NCBI GenBank assembly: GCA_037013495.1
Contig: JAZDXN010000013.1
Span: forward strand, 2,294,001-2,358,000
Direction: 5' to 3'
DNA length: 64,000 bases
From: Hippophae tibetana
Taxonomy: Eukaryota; Streptophyta; Magnoliopsida; Rosales; Elaeagnaceae
Shown here: in pieces, positions 38,701 through 53,200 of the stretch
Position numbering within the stretch: position 1 is the stretch's first letter
Layout of the letters: each line of letters opens with the position of its first letter
Translations under genes and position numbers: made by a program
The notes under the pieces: model-generated
What the model was told of the DNA's origin: nothing
Databases searched by the model: none
Seen by the model: the letters and a program-made list of their open reading frames with translations, nothing else

Positions 38701-40082
38701 TGTCAAAGCGGAGAGGCACGTCGTTGTAGATTCCTAGGCTTAGAAACACCTTATCCTTTTGCACACAACCGTGTTCCATTTCATCAAGAATACATTCATC
38801 TTCTTCTGTGGCTTAAAACTCAACACGCCATATAGGAGATGAAAAGGTTGGAATGCATTAAGCAAGTTTTTTTGTTAACTTGAGCGTTTTATATTTGGGT
38901 GTTTAGTCGATTTCTCTATGTGAAGTTTGAAGTAATCTTTACAAACGGTACTTTCTTTGTACCATTAGTAAAAGAAATATCTTCGAAACAAGCTTATAGC
39001 AATTAGTTACTTGTTATTGAAGGAGTTTTCCTCATTACAGTTGGTTCCAAAATAACGAAGAGGTCTCAATTCAAATGCTACTTTTTTTTGAGAGCTAATT
39101 AATCTATACATAATTTAACGATGCAAACTGTGAGACACACACTCCTGCGTATCTTCCTTCAATGAAAAATTACGTGATCGGTTAACCACGAAACATTAAA
39201 TATTTACATCCACATTGCTTCTATATATAACATTTTGTCACTTATGTTTTATCTTACACTTTCTAACCAACAAGATATATTTGCTCGTAATTGCGGCAAA
39301 CCTATCTAAACAAAATCATTTTGCAGTTAGACATATTGATGGAGCATTCTATAACTTAGAACCTGTAGTTTTGATACCTCAATGTACTTAAATTATGTTT
39401 AAACTCATGATTGCATGTCAAAGCGGAGAGGCACGTCGTTGTAGATTCCTAGGCTTAGAAACGCCTTATCCTTTTGCACACAACCGTGTTCAATTTCATC
39501 AAGAATACATTCATCTTCTTCTGTGCCTTAAAACTCAACACACCATATAGGAGATGAAAAGGTTGGAATGTATTAAGCAAGTTTTTTTGGTAACTTGAGC
39601 GTTTTATATTTGGGTTTTTAGTCTATTTCTCTTTGTGAAGTTTGAAGTAATCTTTACAAACGGTACTTTCTTTGTACCATTAGTAAAAGAAATATCTTCG
39701 AAACAAGCTTATAGCAATTAGTTACTTGTTATTGAAGGAGTTTTCCTCATTACAGTTGGTTCCAAAATAACGAAGAGGTCTCAATTCAAATGCTACTTTT
39801 TTTTTAGAGCTAATTAATCTATACATAATTTAACGATGCAAACTGTGAGACACACACTCCTGCGTATCTTCCTTCAATGAAAAATTACGTGATCGGTTAA
39901 CCACGAAACATTAAATATTTACATCCACATTGCTTCTATATATAACATTTTGTCACTTATGTTTTATCTTACACTTTCTAACCAACAAGATATATTTGCT
40001 CGTAATTGTGGCAAACCTATCTAAACAAAATCATTTTGCAGTTAGACATATTGATGGAGCATTCTATAACTTGGAACCTGTT
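35788..40082 (+). repeat. 4,295-bp six-monomer HOR, copy 2 of 3
   Basis: Monomer starts are 35788, 36505, 37221, 37937, 38653 and 39368, with the same lengths (717, 716, 716, 716, 715, 715) and the same private markers as copy 1. The exact conservation of unit lengths, including the nine-T run, indicates very recent amplification. Confidence 0.95.
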
Positions 40083-43000
40083 GTTTTGCTACCTCAATGT
40101 ACTTAAATTATGGTCAAACTCATTATTGCATGTCAAAGCGGAGAGGCACGTCGTTGTAGATTCCTAGGCTTAGAAACGCCTTATCCTTTTGCACACAACC
40201 GTGTTCAATTTCATCAAGAATAGATTCATCTTCTTCTGGTCCTTGAAACTCAACAAGCCATATAGGAGATGAAAAGGTTGGAATGCATTAAGCAAGTTTT
40301 TTTGATAACTTGAGCGTTTTATATTTGGGTTTTTAGTCTATTTCTCTTTGTGAAGTTTGAAGTAATCTTTACAAACGGTACTTTCTTTGCATCATTAGTA
40401 AAATAAATATCCTCGAAACAAGCTTTTAGCAATTAGTTACTTGTTATTGAAGGGGTTTTCCTCATTACAGTTGGTTCCAAAATAACGAAGAGGTCTAATT
40501 TCAAATGCTACATTTTTTTATGAGAGCTAATTAATCTATGTATAATTTAACGATGCAAACATTCGGACACACGCTCCTGCGTATCTTCCTTCAATGACAA
40601 GGTACGTGATCGTTTAACCAAGAAACATTAAATACTTACATCCACAATGCTTCTATGTATAATATTTTGTCACTTATGTTTTATGTTACACTTTCTAACC
40701 AACAAGATATATTTGCTCGTAATTGTGGCAAACCTATCTAAGCAAAATCTTTTTGCAGTTAGACATATTGATGGAGCATTCTATAACTTAGAACCTGTAG
40801 TTTTGATACCTCAATGTACTTAAATTATGTTTAAACTCATGATTGCAAGTCAAAGCGGAGAGGCACGTCGTTGTAGATTCCTAGGCTTAGAAACACCTTA
40901 TCCTTTTGCACACAACCGTGTTCAATTTCATCAAGAATACATTCATCTTCTTCTGTGGCTTAAAACTCAACACGCCATATAGGAGATGAAAAGGTTGGAA
41001 TGCATTAAGCAAGTTTTTTTGGTAACTTGAGCGTTTTATATTTGGGTGTTTAGTCGATTTCTCTATGTGAAGTTTGAAGTAATCTTTACAAACGGTACTT
41101 TCTTTGTACCATTAGTAAAAGAAATATATTCGAAACAAGCTTATAGCAATTAGTTACTTGTTATTGAAGGGATTTTCCTCATTACAGTTGGGTCCAAAAT
41201 AACGAAGATGTCTCAATTCAAATGCTACTTTTTTTATGAGAGCTAATTAATTTATGCATAATTTAACGATGCAAAGTGTCAGACACACGCTCCTGCATAT
41301 CTTCCTTCAATGAAAAATTACGTGATCGGTTAACCACGAAACATTAAATACTTACATCCACATTGCTTCTATTTATAACATTTTGTCACTTATGTTTTAT
41401 CTTACACTTTCTAACCAACAAGATATATTTGCTCGTAATTGTGGCAAACCTATCTAAACAAAATCATTTTGCAGTTAGACATATTGATGGAGCATTCTAT
41501 AACTTAGAACCTGTAGTTTTGATACCTCAATGTACTTAAATTATGTTTAAACTCATGATTGCATGTCAAAGCGGAGAGGCACGTCGTTGTAGATTCCTAG
41601 GCTTAGAAACACCTTATCCTTTTGCACACAACCGTGTTCAATTTCATCAAGAATACATTCATCTTCTTCTGTGGCTTAAAACTCAACACGCCATATAGGA
41701 GATGAAAAGGTTGGAATGCATTAAGCAAGTTTTTTTGGTAACTTGAGCGTTTTATATTTGGGTGTTTAGTCGATTTCTCTATGTGAAGTTTGAAGTAATC
41801 TTTACAAACGGTACTTTCTTTGTACCATTAGTAAAAGAAATATATTCGAAACAAGCTTATAGCAATTAGTTACTTGTTATTGAAGGGATTTTCCTCATTA
41901 CAGTTGGGTCCAAAATAACGAAGATGTCTCAATTCAAATGCTACTTTTTTTATGAGAGCTAATTAATTTATGCATAATTTAACGATGCAAAGTGTCAGAC
42001 ACACGCTCCTGCATATCTTCCTTCAATGAAAAATTACGTGATCGGTTAACCACGAAACATTAAATACTTACATCCACAATGCTTCTATGTATAATATTTT
42101 GTCACTTATGTTTTATCTTACACTTTCTAACCAAGAAGATATGTTTGCTCGTAATTGTGGCAAACCTATCTAAACAAAATCATTTTGCAGTTAGACATAT
42201 TGATGGAGCATTCTATAACTTGGAACCTGTAGTTTTGATACCTCAATGTACTTAAATTATGGTCAAACTCATTATTGCATATCAAAGCGGAGAGGCACGT
42301 CGTTGTAGATTCCTAGGCTTAGAAACGCCTTATCCTTTTGCACACAACCGTGTTCAATTTCATCAAGAATACATTCATCTTCTTCTGTGGCTTAAAACTC
42401 AACACGCCATATAGGAGATGAAAAGGTTGGAATGCATTAAGCAAGTTTTTTTGTTAACTTGAGCGTTTTATATTTGGGTGTTTAGTCGATTTCTCTATGT
42501 GAAGTTTGAAGTAATCTTTACAAACGGTACTTTCTTTGTACCATTAGTAAAAGAAATATATTCGAAACAAGCTTATAGCAATTAGTTACTTGTTATTGAA
42601 GGGATTTTCCTCATTACAGTTGGGTCCAAAATAACGAAGATGTCTCAATTCAAATGCTACTTTTTTTATGAGAGCTAATTAATTTATGCATAATTTAACG
42701 ATGCAAAGTGTCAGACACACGCTCCTGCATATCTTCCTTCAATGAAAAATTACGTGATCGGTTAACCACGAAACATTAAATACTGACATCCACATTGCTT
42801 CTATTTATAACATTTTGTCACTTATGTTTTATCTTACACTTTCTAACCAACAAGATATATTTGCTCGTAATTGTGGCAAACCTATCTAAACAAAATCATT
42901 TTGCAGTTACACATATTGATGGAGCATTCTATAACTTAGAACCTGTAGTTTTGATACCTCAATGTACTTAAATTATGTTTAAACTCATGATTGCATGTCA

Positions 43001-44377
43001 AAGCGGAGAGGCACGTCGTTGTAGATTCCTAGGCTTAGAAACACCTTATCCTTTTGCACACAACCGTGTTCCATTTCATCAAGAATACATTCATCTTCTT
43101 CTGTGGCTTAAAACTCAACACGCCATATAGGAGATGAAAAGGTTGGAATGCATTAAGCAAGTTTTTTTGTTAACTTGAGCGTTTTATATTTGGGTGTTTA
43201 GTCGATTTCTCTATGTGAAGTTTGAAGTAATCTTTACAAACGGTACTTTCTTTGTACCATTAGTAAAAGAAATATCTTCGAAACAAGCTTATAGCAATTA
43301 GTTACTTGTTATTGAAGGAGTTTTCCTCATTACAGTTGGTTCCAAAATAACGAAGAGGTCTCAATTCAAATGCTACTTTTTTTTGAGAGCTAATTAATCT
43401 ATACATAATTTAACGATGCAAACTGTGAGACACACACTCCTGCGTATCTTCCTTCAATGAAAAATTACGTGATCGGTTAACCACGAAACATTAAATATTT
43501 ACATCCACATTGCTTCTATATATAACATTTTGTCACTTATGTTTTATCTTACACTTTCTAACCAACAAGATATATTTGCTCGTAATTGCGGCAAACCTAT
43601 CTAAACAAAATCATTTTGCAGTTAGACATATTGATGGAGCATTCTATAACTTAGAACCTGTAGTTTTGATACCTCAATGTACTTAAATTATGTTTAAACT
43701 CATGATTGCATGTCAAAGCGGAGAGGCACGTCGTTGTAGATTCCTAGGCTTAGAAACGCCTTATCCTTTTGCACACAACCGTGTTCAATTTCATCAAGAA
43801 TACATTCATCTTCTTCTGTGCCTTAAAACTCAACACACCATATAGGAGATGAAAAGGTTGGAATGTATTAAGCAAGTTTTTTTGGTAACTTGAGCGTTTT
43901 ATATTTGGGTTTTTAGTCTATTTCTCTTTGTGAAGTTTGAAGTAATCTTTACAAACGGTACTTTCTTTGTACCATTAGTAAAAGAAATATCTTCGAAACA
44001 AGCTTATAGCAATTAGTTACTTGTTATTGAAGGAGTTTTCCTCATTACAGTTGGTTCCAAAATAACGAAGAGGTCTCAATTCAAATGCTACTTTTTTTTT
44101 AGAGCTAATTAATCTATACATAATTTAACGATGCAAACTGTGAGACACACACTCCTGCGTATCTTCCTTCAATGAAAAATTACGTGATCGGTTAACCACG
44201 AAACATTAAATATTTACATCCACATTGCTTCTATATATAACATTTTGTCACTTATGTTTTATCTTACACTTTCTAACCAACAAGATATATTTGCTCGTAA
44301 TTGTGGCAAACCTATCTAAACAAAATCATTTTGCAGTTAGACATATTGATGGAGCATTCTATAACTTGGAACCTGTT
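40083..44377 (+). repeat. 4,295-bp six-monomer HOR, copy 3 of 3
   Basis: Monomer starts are 40083, 40800, 41516, 42232, 42948 and 43663. Lengths and markers equal those of copies 1 and 2. The right edge is sharp: the next unit starts with D at 44378 but its fourth monomer is F/E, not the F/C mosaic, so the six-monomer pattern ends here. Confidence 0.95.
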
Positions 44378-47242
44378 GTTTTGCTACCTCAATGTACTTA
44401 AATTATGGTCAAACTCATTATTGCATGTCAAAGCGGAGAGGCACGTCGTTGTAGATTCCTAGGCTTAGAAACGCCTTATCCTTTTGCACACAACCGTGTT
44501 CAATTTCATCAAGAATAGATTCATCTTCTTCTGGTCCTTGAAACTCAACAAGCCATATAGGAGATGAAAAGGTTGGAATGCATTAAGCAAGTTTTTTTGA
44601 TAACTTGAGCGTTTTATATTTGGGTTTTTAGTCTATTTCTCTTTGTGAAGTTTGAAGTAATCTTTACAAACGGTACTTTCTTTGCATCATTAGTAAAATA
44701 AATATCCTCGAAACAAGCTTTTAGCAATTAGTTACTTGTTATTGAAGGGGTTTTCCTCATTACAGTTGGTTCCAAAATAACGAAGAGGTCTAATTTCAAA
44801 TGCTACATTTTTTTATGAGAGCTAATTAATCTATGTATAATTTAACGATGCAAACATTCGGACACACGCTCCTGCGTATCTTCCTTCAATGACAAGGTAC
44901 GTGATCGTTTAACCAAGAAACATTAAATACTTACATCCACAATGCTTCTATGTATAATATTTTGTCACTTATGTTTTATGTTACACTTTCTAACCAACAA
45001 GATATATTTGCTCGTAATTGTGGCAAACCTATCTAAGCAAAATCTTTTTGCAGTTAGACATATTGATGGAGCATTCTATAACTTAGAACCTGTAGTTTTG
45101 ATACCTCAATGTACTTAAATTATGTTTAAACTCATGATTGCAAGTCAAAGCGGAGAGGCACGTCGTTGTAGATTCCTAGGCTTAGAAACACCTTATCCTT
45201 TTGCACACAACCGTGTTCAATTTCATCAAGAATACATTCATCTTCTTCTGTGGCTTAAAACTCAACACGCCATATAGGAGATGAAAAGGTTGGAATGCAT
45301 TAAGCAAGTTTTTTTGGTAACTTGAGCGTTTTATATTTGGGTGTTTAGTCGATTTCTCTATGTGAAGTTTGAAGTAATCTTTACAAACGGTACTTTCTTT
45401 GTACCATTAGTAAAAGAAATATATTCGAAACAAGCTTATAGCAATTAGTTACTTGTTATTGAAGGGATTTTCCTCATTACAGTTGGGTCCAAAATAACGA
45501 AGATGTCTCAATTCAAATGCTACTTTTTTTATGAGAGCTAATTAATTTATGCATAATTTAACGATGCAAAGTGTCAGACACACGCTCCTGCATATCTTCC
45601 TTCAATGAAAAATTACGTGATCGGTTAACCACGAAACATTAAATACTTACATCCACATTGCTTCTATTTATAACATTTTGTCACTTATGTTTTATCTTAC
45701 ACTTTCTAACCAACAAGATATATTTGCTCGTAATTGTGGCAAACCTATCTAAACAAAATCATTTTGCAGTTAGACATATTGATGGAGCATTCAATAACTT
45801 AGAACCTGTAGTTTTGATACCTCAATGTATTTAAATTATGTTTAAACTCATGATTGCATGTCAAAGCGGAGAGGCACGTCGTTGTAGATTCCTAGGCTTA
45901 GAAACACCTTATCCTTTTGCACACAACCGTGTTCAATTTCATCAAGAATACATTCATCTTCTTCTGTGGCTTAAAACTCAACACGCCATATAGGAGATGA
46001 AAAGGTTGGAATGCATTAAGCAAGTTTTTTTGGTAACTTGAGCGTTTTATATTTGGGTGTTTAGTCGATTTCTCTATGTGAAGTTTGAAGTAATCTTTAC
46101 AAACGGTACTTTCTTTGTACCATTAGTAAAAGAAATATATTCGAAACAAGCTTATAGCAATTAGTTACTTGTTATTGAAGGGATTTTCCTCATTACAGTT
46201 GGGTCCAAAATAACGAAGATGTCTCAATTCAAATGCTACTTTTTTTATGAGAGCTAATTAATTTATGCATAATTTAACGATGCAAAGTGTCAGACACACG
46301 CTCCTGCATATCTTCCTTCAATGAAAAATTACGTGATCGGTTAACCACGAAACATTAAATACTTACATCCACAATGCTTCTATGTATAATATTTTGTCAC
46401 TTATGTTTTATCTTACACTTTCTAACCAAGAAGATATGTTTGCTCGTAATTGTGGCAAACCTATCTAAACAAAATCATTTTGCAGTTAGACATATTGATG
46501 GAGCATTCTATAACTTGGAACCTGTAGTTTTGATACCTCAATGTACTTAAATTATGGTCAAACTCATTATTGCATATCAAAGCGGAGAGGCACGTCGTTG
46601 TAGATTCCTAGGCTTAGAAACGCCTTATCCTTTTGCACACAACCGTGTTCAATTTCATCAAGAATACATTCATCTTCTTCTGTGCCTTAAAACTCAACAC
46701 ACCATATAGGAGATGAAAAGGTTGGAATGCATTAAGCAAGTTTTTTTGGTAACTTGAGCGTTTTATATTTGGGTTTTTAGTCTATTTCTCTTTGTGAAGT
46801 TTGAAGTAATCTTTACAAACGGTACTTTCTTTGTACCATTAGTAAAAGAAATATCTTCGAAACAAGCTTATAGCAATTAGTTACTTGTTATTGAAGGAGT
46901 TTTCCTCATTACAGTTGGTTCCAAAATAACGAAGAGGTCTCAATTCAAATGCTACTTTTTTTTTGAGAGCTAATTAATCTATACATAATTTAACGATGCA
47001 AACTGTGAGACACACACTCCTGCGTATCTTCCTTCAATGAAAAATTACGTGATCGGTTAACCACGAAACATTAAATATTTACATCCACATTGCTTCTATA
47101 TATAACATTTTGTCACTTATGTTTTATCTTACACTTTCTAACCAACAAGATATATTTGCTCGTAATTGTGGCAAACCTATCTAAACAAAATCATTTTGCA
47201 GTTAGACATATTGATGGAGCATTCTATAACTTGGAACCTGTA
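44378..47242 (+). repeat. Four-monomer HOR D-C-C-F/E (2,865 bp)
   Basis: Monomer starts are 44378 (D, 717), 45095 (C with GCAAGTCAAAG and ATTCAATAAC), 45811 (C, with GTATTTAAATT at its start and AAGAAGATATG near its end) and 46527 (F start, E body). It resembles the six-monomer unit with two E-type monomers removed. ATTCAATAAC also ends monomer 24337, linking this unit to the early five-monomer form rather than to the immediately preceding copies. Confidence 0.88.
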
Positions 47243-50200
47243 GTTTTGCTACCTCAATGTACTTAAATTATGGTCAAACTCATTATTGCATGTCAAAGCG
47301 GAGAGGCACGTCGTTGTAGATTCCTAGGCTTAGAAACGCCTTATCCTTTTGCACACAACCGTGTTCAATTTCATCAAGAATAGATTCATCTTCTTCTGGT
47401 CCTTGAAACTCAACAAGCCATATAGGAGATGAAAAGGTTGGAATGCATTAAGCAAGTTTTTTTGATAACTTGAGCGTTTTATATTTGGGTTTTCAGTCTA
47501 TTTCTCTTTGTGAAGTTTGAAGTAATCTTTACAAACGGTACTTTCTTTGCAGCATTAGTAAAATAAATATCCTCGAAACAAGCTTTTAGCAATTAGTTAC
47601 TTGTTATTGAAGGGGTTTTCCTCATTACAGTTGGTTCCAAAATAACGAAGAGGTCTAATTTCAAATGCTACATTTTTTTATGAGAGCTAATTAATCTATG
47701 TATAATTTAACGATGCAAACATTCGGACACACGCTCCTGCGTATCTTCCTTCAATGACAAGGTACGTGATCGTTTAACCAAGAAACATTAAATACTTACA
47801 TCCACAATGCTTCTATGTATAATATTTTGTCACTTATGTTTTATGTTACACTTTCTAACCAACAAGATATATTTGCTCGTAATTGTGGCAAACCTATCTA
47901 AGCAAAATCTTTTTGCAGTTAGACATATTGATGGAGCATTCTATAACTTAGAACCTGTAGTTTTGATACCTCAATGTACTTAAATTATGTTTAAACTCAT
48001 GATTGCATGTCAAAGCGGAGAGGCACGTCGTTGTAGATTCCTAGGCTTAGAAACACCTTATCCTTTTGCACACAACCATGTTCAATTTCATCAAGAATAC
48101 ATTCATCTTCTTCTGTGGCTTAAAACTCAACACGCCATATAGGAGATGAAAAGGTTGGAATGCATTAAGCAAGTTTTTTTGGTAACTTGAGCGTTTTATA
48201 TTTGGGTGTTTAGTCGATTTCTCTATGTGAAGTTTGAAGTAATCTTTACAAACGGTACTTTCTTTGTACCATTAGTAAAAGAAATATATTCGAAACAAGC
48301 TTATAGCAATTAGTTACTTGTTATTGAAGGGATTTTCCTCATTACAGTTGGGTCCAAAATAACGAAGATATCTCAATTCAAATGCTACTTTTTTTATGAG
48401 AGCTAATTAATTTATGCATAATTTAACGATGCAAAGTGTCAGACACACGCTTCTGCATATCTTCCTTCAATGAAAAATTACGTGATCGGTTAACCACGAA
48501 ACATTAAATACTTACATCCACAATGCTTCTATGTATAATATTTTGTCACTTATGTTTTATCTTACACTTTCTAACCAAGAAGATATGTTTGCTCGTAATT
48601 GTGGCAAACCTATCTAAACAAAATTATTTTGCAGTTAGACATATTGATGGAGCATTCTATAACTTGGAACCTGTAGTTTTGATACCTCAATGTACTTAAA
48701 TTATGGTCAAACTCATTATTGCATATCAAAGCGGAGAGGCACGTCGTTGTAGATTCCTAGGCTTAGAAACGCCTTATCCTTTTGCACACAACCGTGTTCA
48801 ATTTCATCAAGAATACATTCATCTTCTTCTGTGGCTTAAAACTCAACACGCCATATAGGAGATGAAAAGGTTGGAATGCATTAAGCAAGTTTTTTTGGTA
48901 ACTTGAGCGTTTTATATTTGGGTGTTTAGTCGATTTCTCTATGTGAAGTTTGAAGTAATCTTTACAAACGGTACTTTCTTTGTACCATTAGTAAAAGAAA
49001 TATATTCGAAACAAGCTTATAGCAATTAGTTACTTGTTATTGAAGGGATTTTCGTCATTACAGTTGGGTCCAAAATAACGAAGATGTCTCAATTCAAATG
49101 CTACTTTTTTTATGAGAGCTAATTAATTTATGCATAATTTAACGATGCAAAGTGTCAGCCACACGCTCCTGCATATCTTCCTTCAATGAAAAATTACGTG
49201 ATCGGTTAACCACGAAACATTAAATACTTACATCCACATTGCTTCTATTTATAACATTTTGTCACTTATGTTTTATCTTACACTTTCTAACCAACAAGAT
49301 ATATTTGCTCGTAATTGTGGCAAACCTATCTAAACAAAATCATTTTGCAGTTAGACATATTGATGGAGCATTCTATAACTTAGAACCTGTAGTTTTGATA
49401 CCTCAATGTACTTAAATTATGTTTAAACTCATGATTGCATGTCAAAGCGGAGAGGCACGTCGTTGTAGATTCCTAGGCTTAGAAACACCTTATCCTTTTG
49501 CACACAACCGTGTTCAATTTCATCAAGAATACATTCATCTTCTTCTGTGGCTTAAAACTCAACACGCCATATAGGAGATGAAAAGGTTGGAATGCATTAA
49601 GCAAGTTTTTTTGTTAACTTGAGCGTTTTATATTTGGGTGTTTAGTCGATTTCTCTATGTGAAATTTGAAGTAATCTTTACAAACGGTACTTTCTTTGTA
49701 CCATTAGTAAAAGAAATATATTCGAAACAAGCTTATAGCAATTAGTTACTTGTTATTGAAGGGATTTTCCTCATTACAGTTGGGTCCAAAATAACGAAGA
49801 TGTCTCAATTCAAATGCTACTTTTTTTATGAGAGCTAATTAATTTATGCATAATTTAACGATGCAAAGTGTCAGACACACGCTCCTACATATCTTCCTTC
49901 AATGAAAAATTACGTGATCGGTTAACCACGAAACATTAAATACTTACATCCACATTGCTTCTATTTATAACATTTTGTCACTTATGTTTTATCTTACACT
50001 TTCTAACCAACAAGATATATTTGCTCGTAATTGTGGCAAACCTATCTAAACAAAATCATTTTGCAGTTAGACATATTGATGGAGCATTCTATAACTTAGA
50101 ACCTGTAGTTTTGATACCTCAATGTACTTAAATTATGTTTAAACTCATGATTGCATGTCAAAGCGGAGAGGCACGTCGTTGTAGATTCCTAGGCTTAGAA

Positions 50201-53200
50201 ACACCTTATCCTTTTGCACACAACCGTGTTCAATTTCATCAAGAATACATTCATCTTCTTCTGTGGCTTAAAACTCAACACGCCATATAGGAGATGAAAA
50301 GGTTGGAATGCATTAAGCAAGTTTTTTTGGTAACTTGAGCGTTTTATATTTGGGTGTTTAGTCGATTTCTCTATGTGAAGTTTGAAGTAATCTTTACAAA
50401 CGGTACTTTCTTTGTACCATTAGTAAAAGAAATATATTCGAAACAAGCTTATAGCAATTAGTTACTTGTTATTGAAGGGATTTTCCTCATTACAGTTGGG
50501 TCCAAAATAACGAAGATGTCTCAATTCAAATGCTACTTTTTTTATGAGAGCTAATTAATTTATGCATAATTTAACGATGCAAAGTGTCAGACACACGCTC
50601 CTGCATATCTTCCTTCAATGAAAAATTACGTGATCGGTTAACCACGAAACATTAAATACTGACATCCACATTGCTTCTATTTATAACATTTTGTCACTTA
50701 TGTTTTATCTTACACTTTCTAACCAACAAGATATATTTGCTCGTAATTGTGGCAAACCTATCTAAACAAAATCATTTTGCAGTTACACATATTGATGGAG
50801 CATTCTATAACTTAGAACCTGTAGTTTTGATACCTCAATGTACTTAAATTATGTTTAAACTCATGATTGCATGTCAAAGCGGAGAGGCACGTCGTTGTAG
50901 ATTCCTAGGCTTAGAAACACCTTATCCTTTTGCACACAACCGTGTTCCATTTCATCAAGAATACATTCATCTTCTTCTGTGGCTTAAAACTCAACACGCC
51001 ATATAGGAGATGAAAAGGTTGGAATGCATTAAGCAAGTTTTTTTGTTAACTTGAGCGTTTTATATTTGGGTGTTTAGTCGATTTCTCTATGTGAAGTTTG
51101 AAGTAATCTTTACAAACGGTACTTTCTTTGTACCATTAGTAAAAGAAATATATTCGAAACAAGCTTATAGCAATTAGTTACTTGTTATTGAAGGGATTTT
51201 CCTCATTACAGTTGGGTCCAAAATAACGAAGATGTCTCAATTCAAATGCTACTTTTTTTATGAGAGCTAATTAATTTATGCATAATTTAACGATGCAAAG
51301 TGTCAGACACACGCTCCTGCATATCTTCCTTCAATGAAAAATTACGTGATCGGTTAACCACGAAACATTAAATACTTACATCCACATTGCTTCTATTTAT
51401 AACATTTTGTCACTTATGTTTTATCTTACACTTTCTAACCAACAAGATATATTTGCTCGTAATTGTGGCAAACCTATCTAAACAAAATCATTTTGCAGTT
51501 AGACATATTGATGGAGCATTCTATAACTTAGAACCTGTAGTTTTGATACCTCAATGTACTTAAATTATGTTTAAACTCATGATTGCATGTCAAAGCGGAG
51601 AGGCACGTCGTTGTAGATTCCTAGGCTTAGAAACACCTTATCCTTTTGCACACAACCGTGTTCAATTTCATCAAGAATACATTCATCTTCTTCTGTGGCT
51701 TAAAACTCAACACGCCATATAGGAGATGAAAAGGTTGGAATGCATTAAGCAAGTTTTTTTGGTAACTTGAGCGTTTTATATTTGGGTGTTTAGTCGATTT
51801 CTCTATGTGAAGTTTGAAGTAATCTTTACAAACGGTACTTTCTTTGTACCATTAGTAAAAGAAATATATTCGAAACAAGCTTATAGCAATTAGTTACTTG
51901 TTATTGAAGGGATTTTCCTCATTACAGTTGGGTCCAAAATAACGAAGATGTCTCAATTCAAATGCTACTTTTTTTATGAGAGCTAATTAATTTATGCATA
52001 ATTTAACGATGCAAAGTGTCAGACACACGCTCCTGCATATCTTCCTTCAATGAAAAATTACGTGATCGGTTAACCACGAAACATTAAATACTTACATCCA
52101 CATTGCTTCTATTTATAACATTTTGTCACTTATGTTTTATCTTACACTTTCTAACCAACAAGATATATTTGCTCGTAATTGTGGCAAACCTATCTAAACA
52201 AAATCATTTTGCAGTTACACATATTGATGGAGCATTCTATAACTTAGAACCTGTAGTTTTGATACCTCAATGTACTTAAATTATGTTTAAACTCATGATT
52301 GCATGTTAAAGCGGAGAGGCACGTCGTTGTAGATTCCTAGGCTTAGAAACACCTTATCCTTTTGCACACAACCGTGTTCAATTTCATCAAGAATACATTC
52401 ATCTTCTTCTGTGGCTTAAAACTCAACACGCCATATAGGAGATGAAAAGGTTGGAATGCATTAAGCAAGTTTTTTTGTTAACTTGAGCATTTTATATTTG
52501 GGTGTTTAGTCGATTACTCTATGTGAAATTTGAAGTAATCTTTACAAACGGTACTTTCTTTGTACCATTAGTAAAAGAAATATATTCGAAACAAGCTTAT
52601 AGCAATTAGTTACTTGTTATTGAAGGGATTTTCCTCATTACAGTTGGGTCCAAAATAACGAAGATGTCTCAATTCAAATGCTACTTTTTTTATGAGAGCT
52701 AATTAATTTATGCATAATTTAACGATGCAAAGTGTCAGACACACGCTCCTGTATATCTTCCTTCAATGAAAAATTACGTGATCGGTTAACCACGAAACAT
52801 TAAATACTTACATCCACATTGCTTCTATGTATAACATTTTGTCACTTATGTTTTATCTTACACTTTCTAACCAACAAGATATATTTGCTCGTAATTGTGG
52901 CAAACCTATCTATACAAAATCATTTTGCAGTTAGACATATTGATGGAGCATTCTATAACTTGGAACCTGTAGTTTTGATACCTCAATGTACTTAAATTAT
53001 GGTCAAACTCATTATTGCATTCAAAGTGGAGAGGCACGTCGTTGTAGATTCCTAGGCTTAGAAACACCTTATCCTTTTGCACACAACCGTGTTCAATTTC
53101 ATCAAGAATACATTCATCTTCTTCTGTGGCTTAAAACTCAACACGCCATATAGGAGATGAAAAGGTTGGAATGCATTAAGCAAGTTTTTTTGGTAACTTG

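Noticed and set aside
31493-44377. Assembly duplication as the sole explanation of the identical HORs
   Set aside because: This cannot be excluded without reads. However, flanking units show graded, related variants (five- and six-monomer forms) that fit biological amplification.
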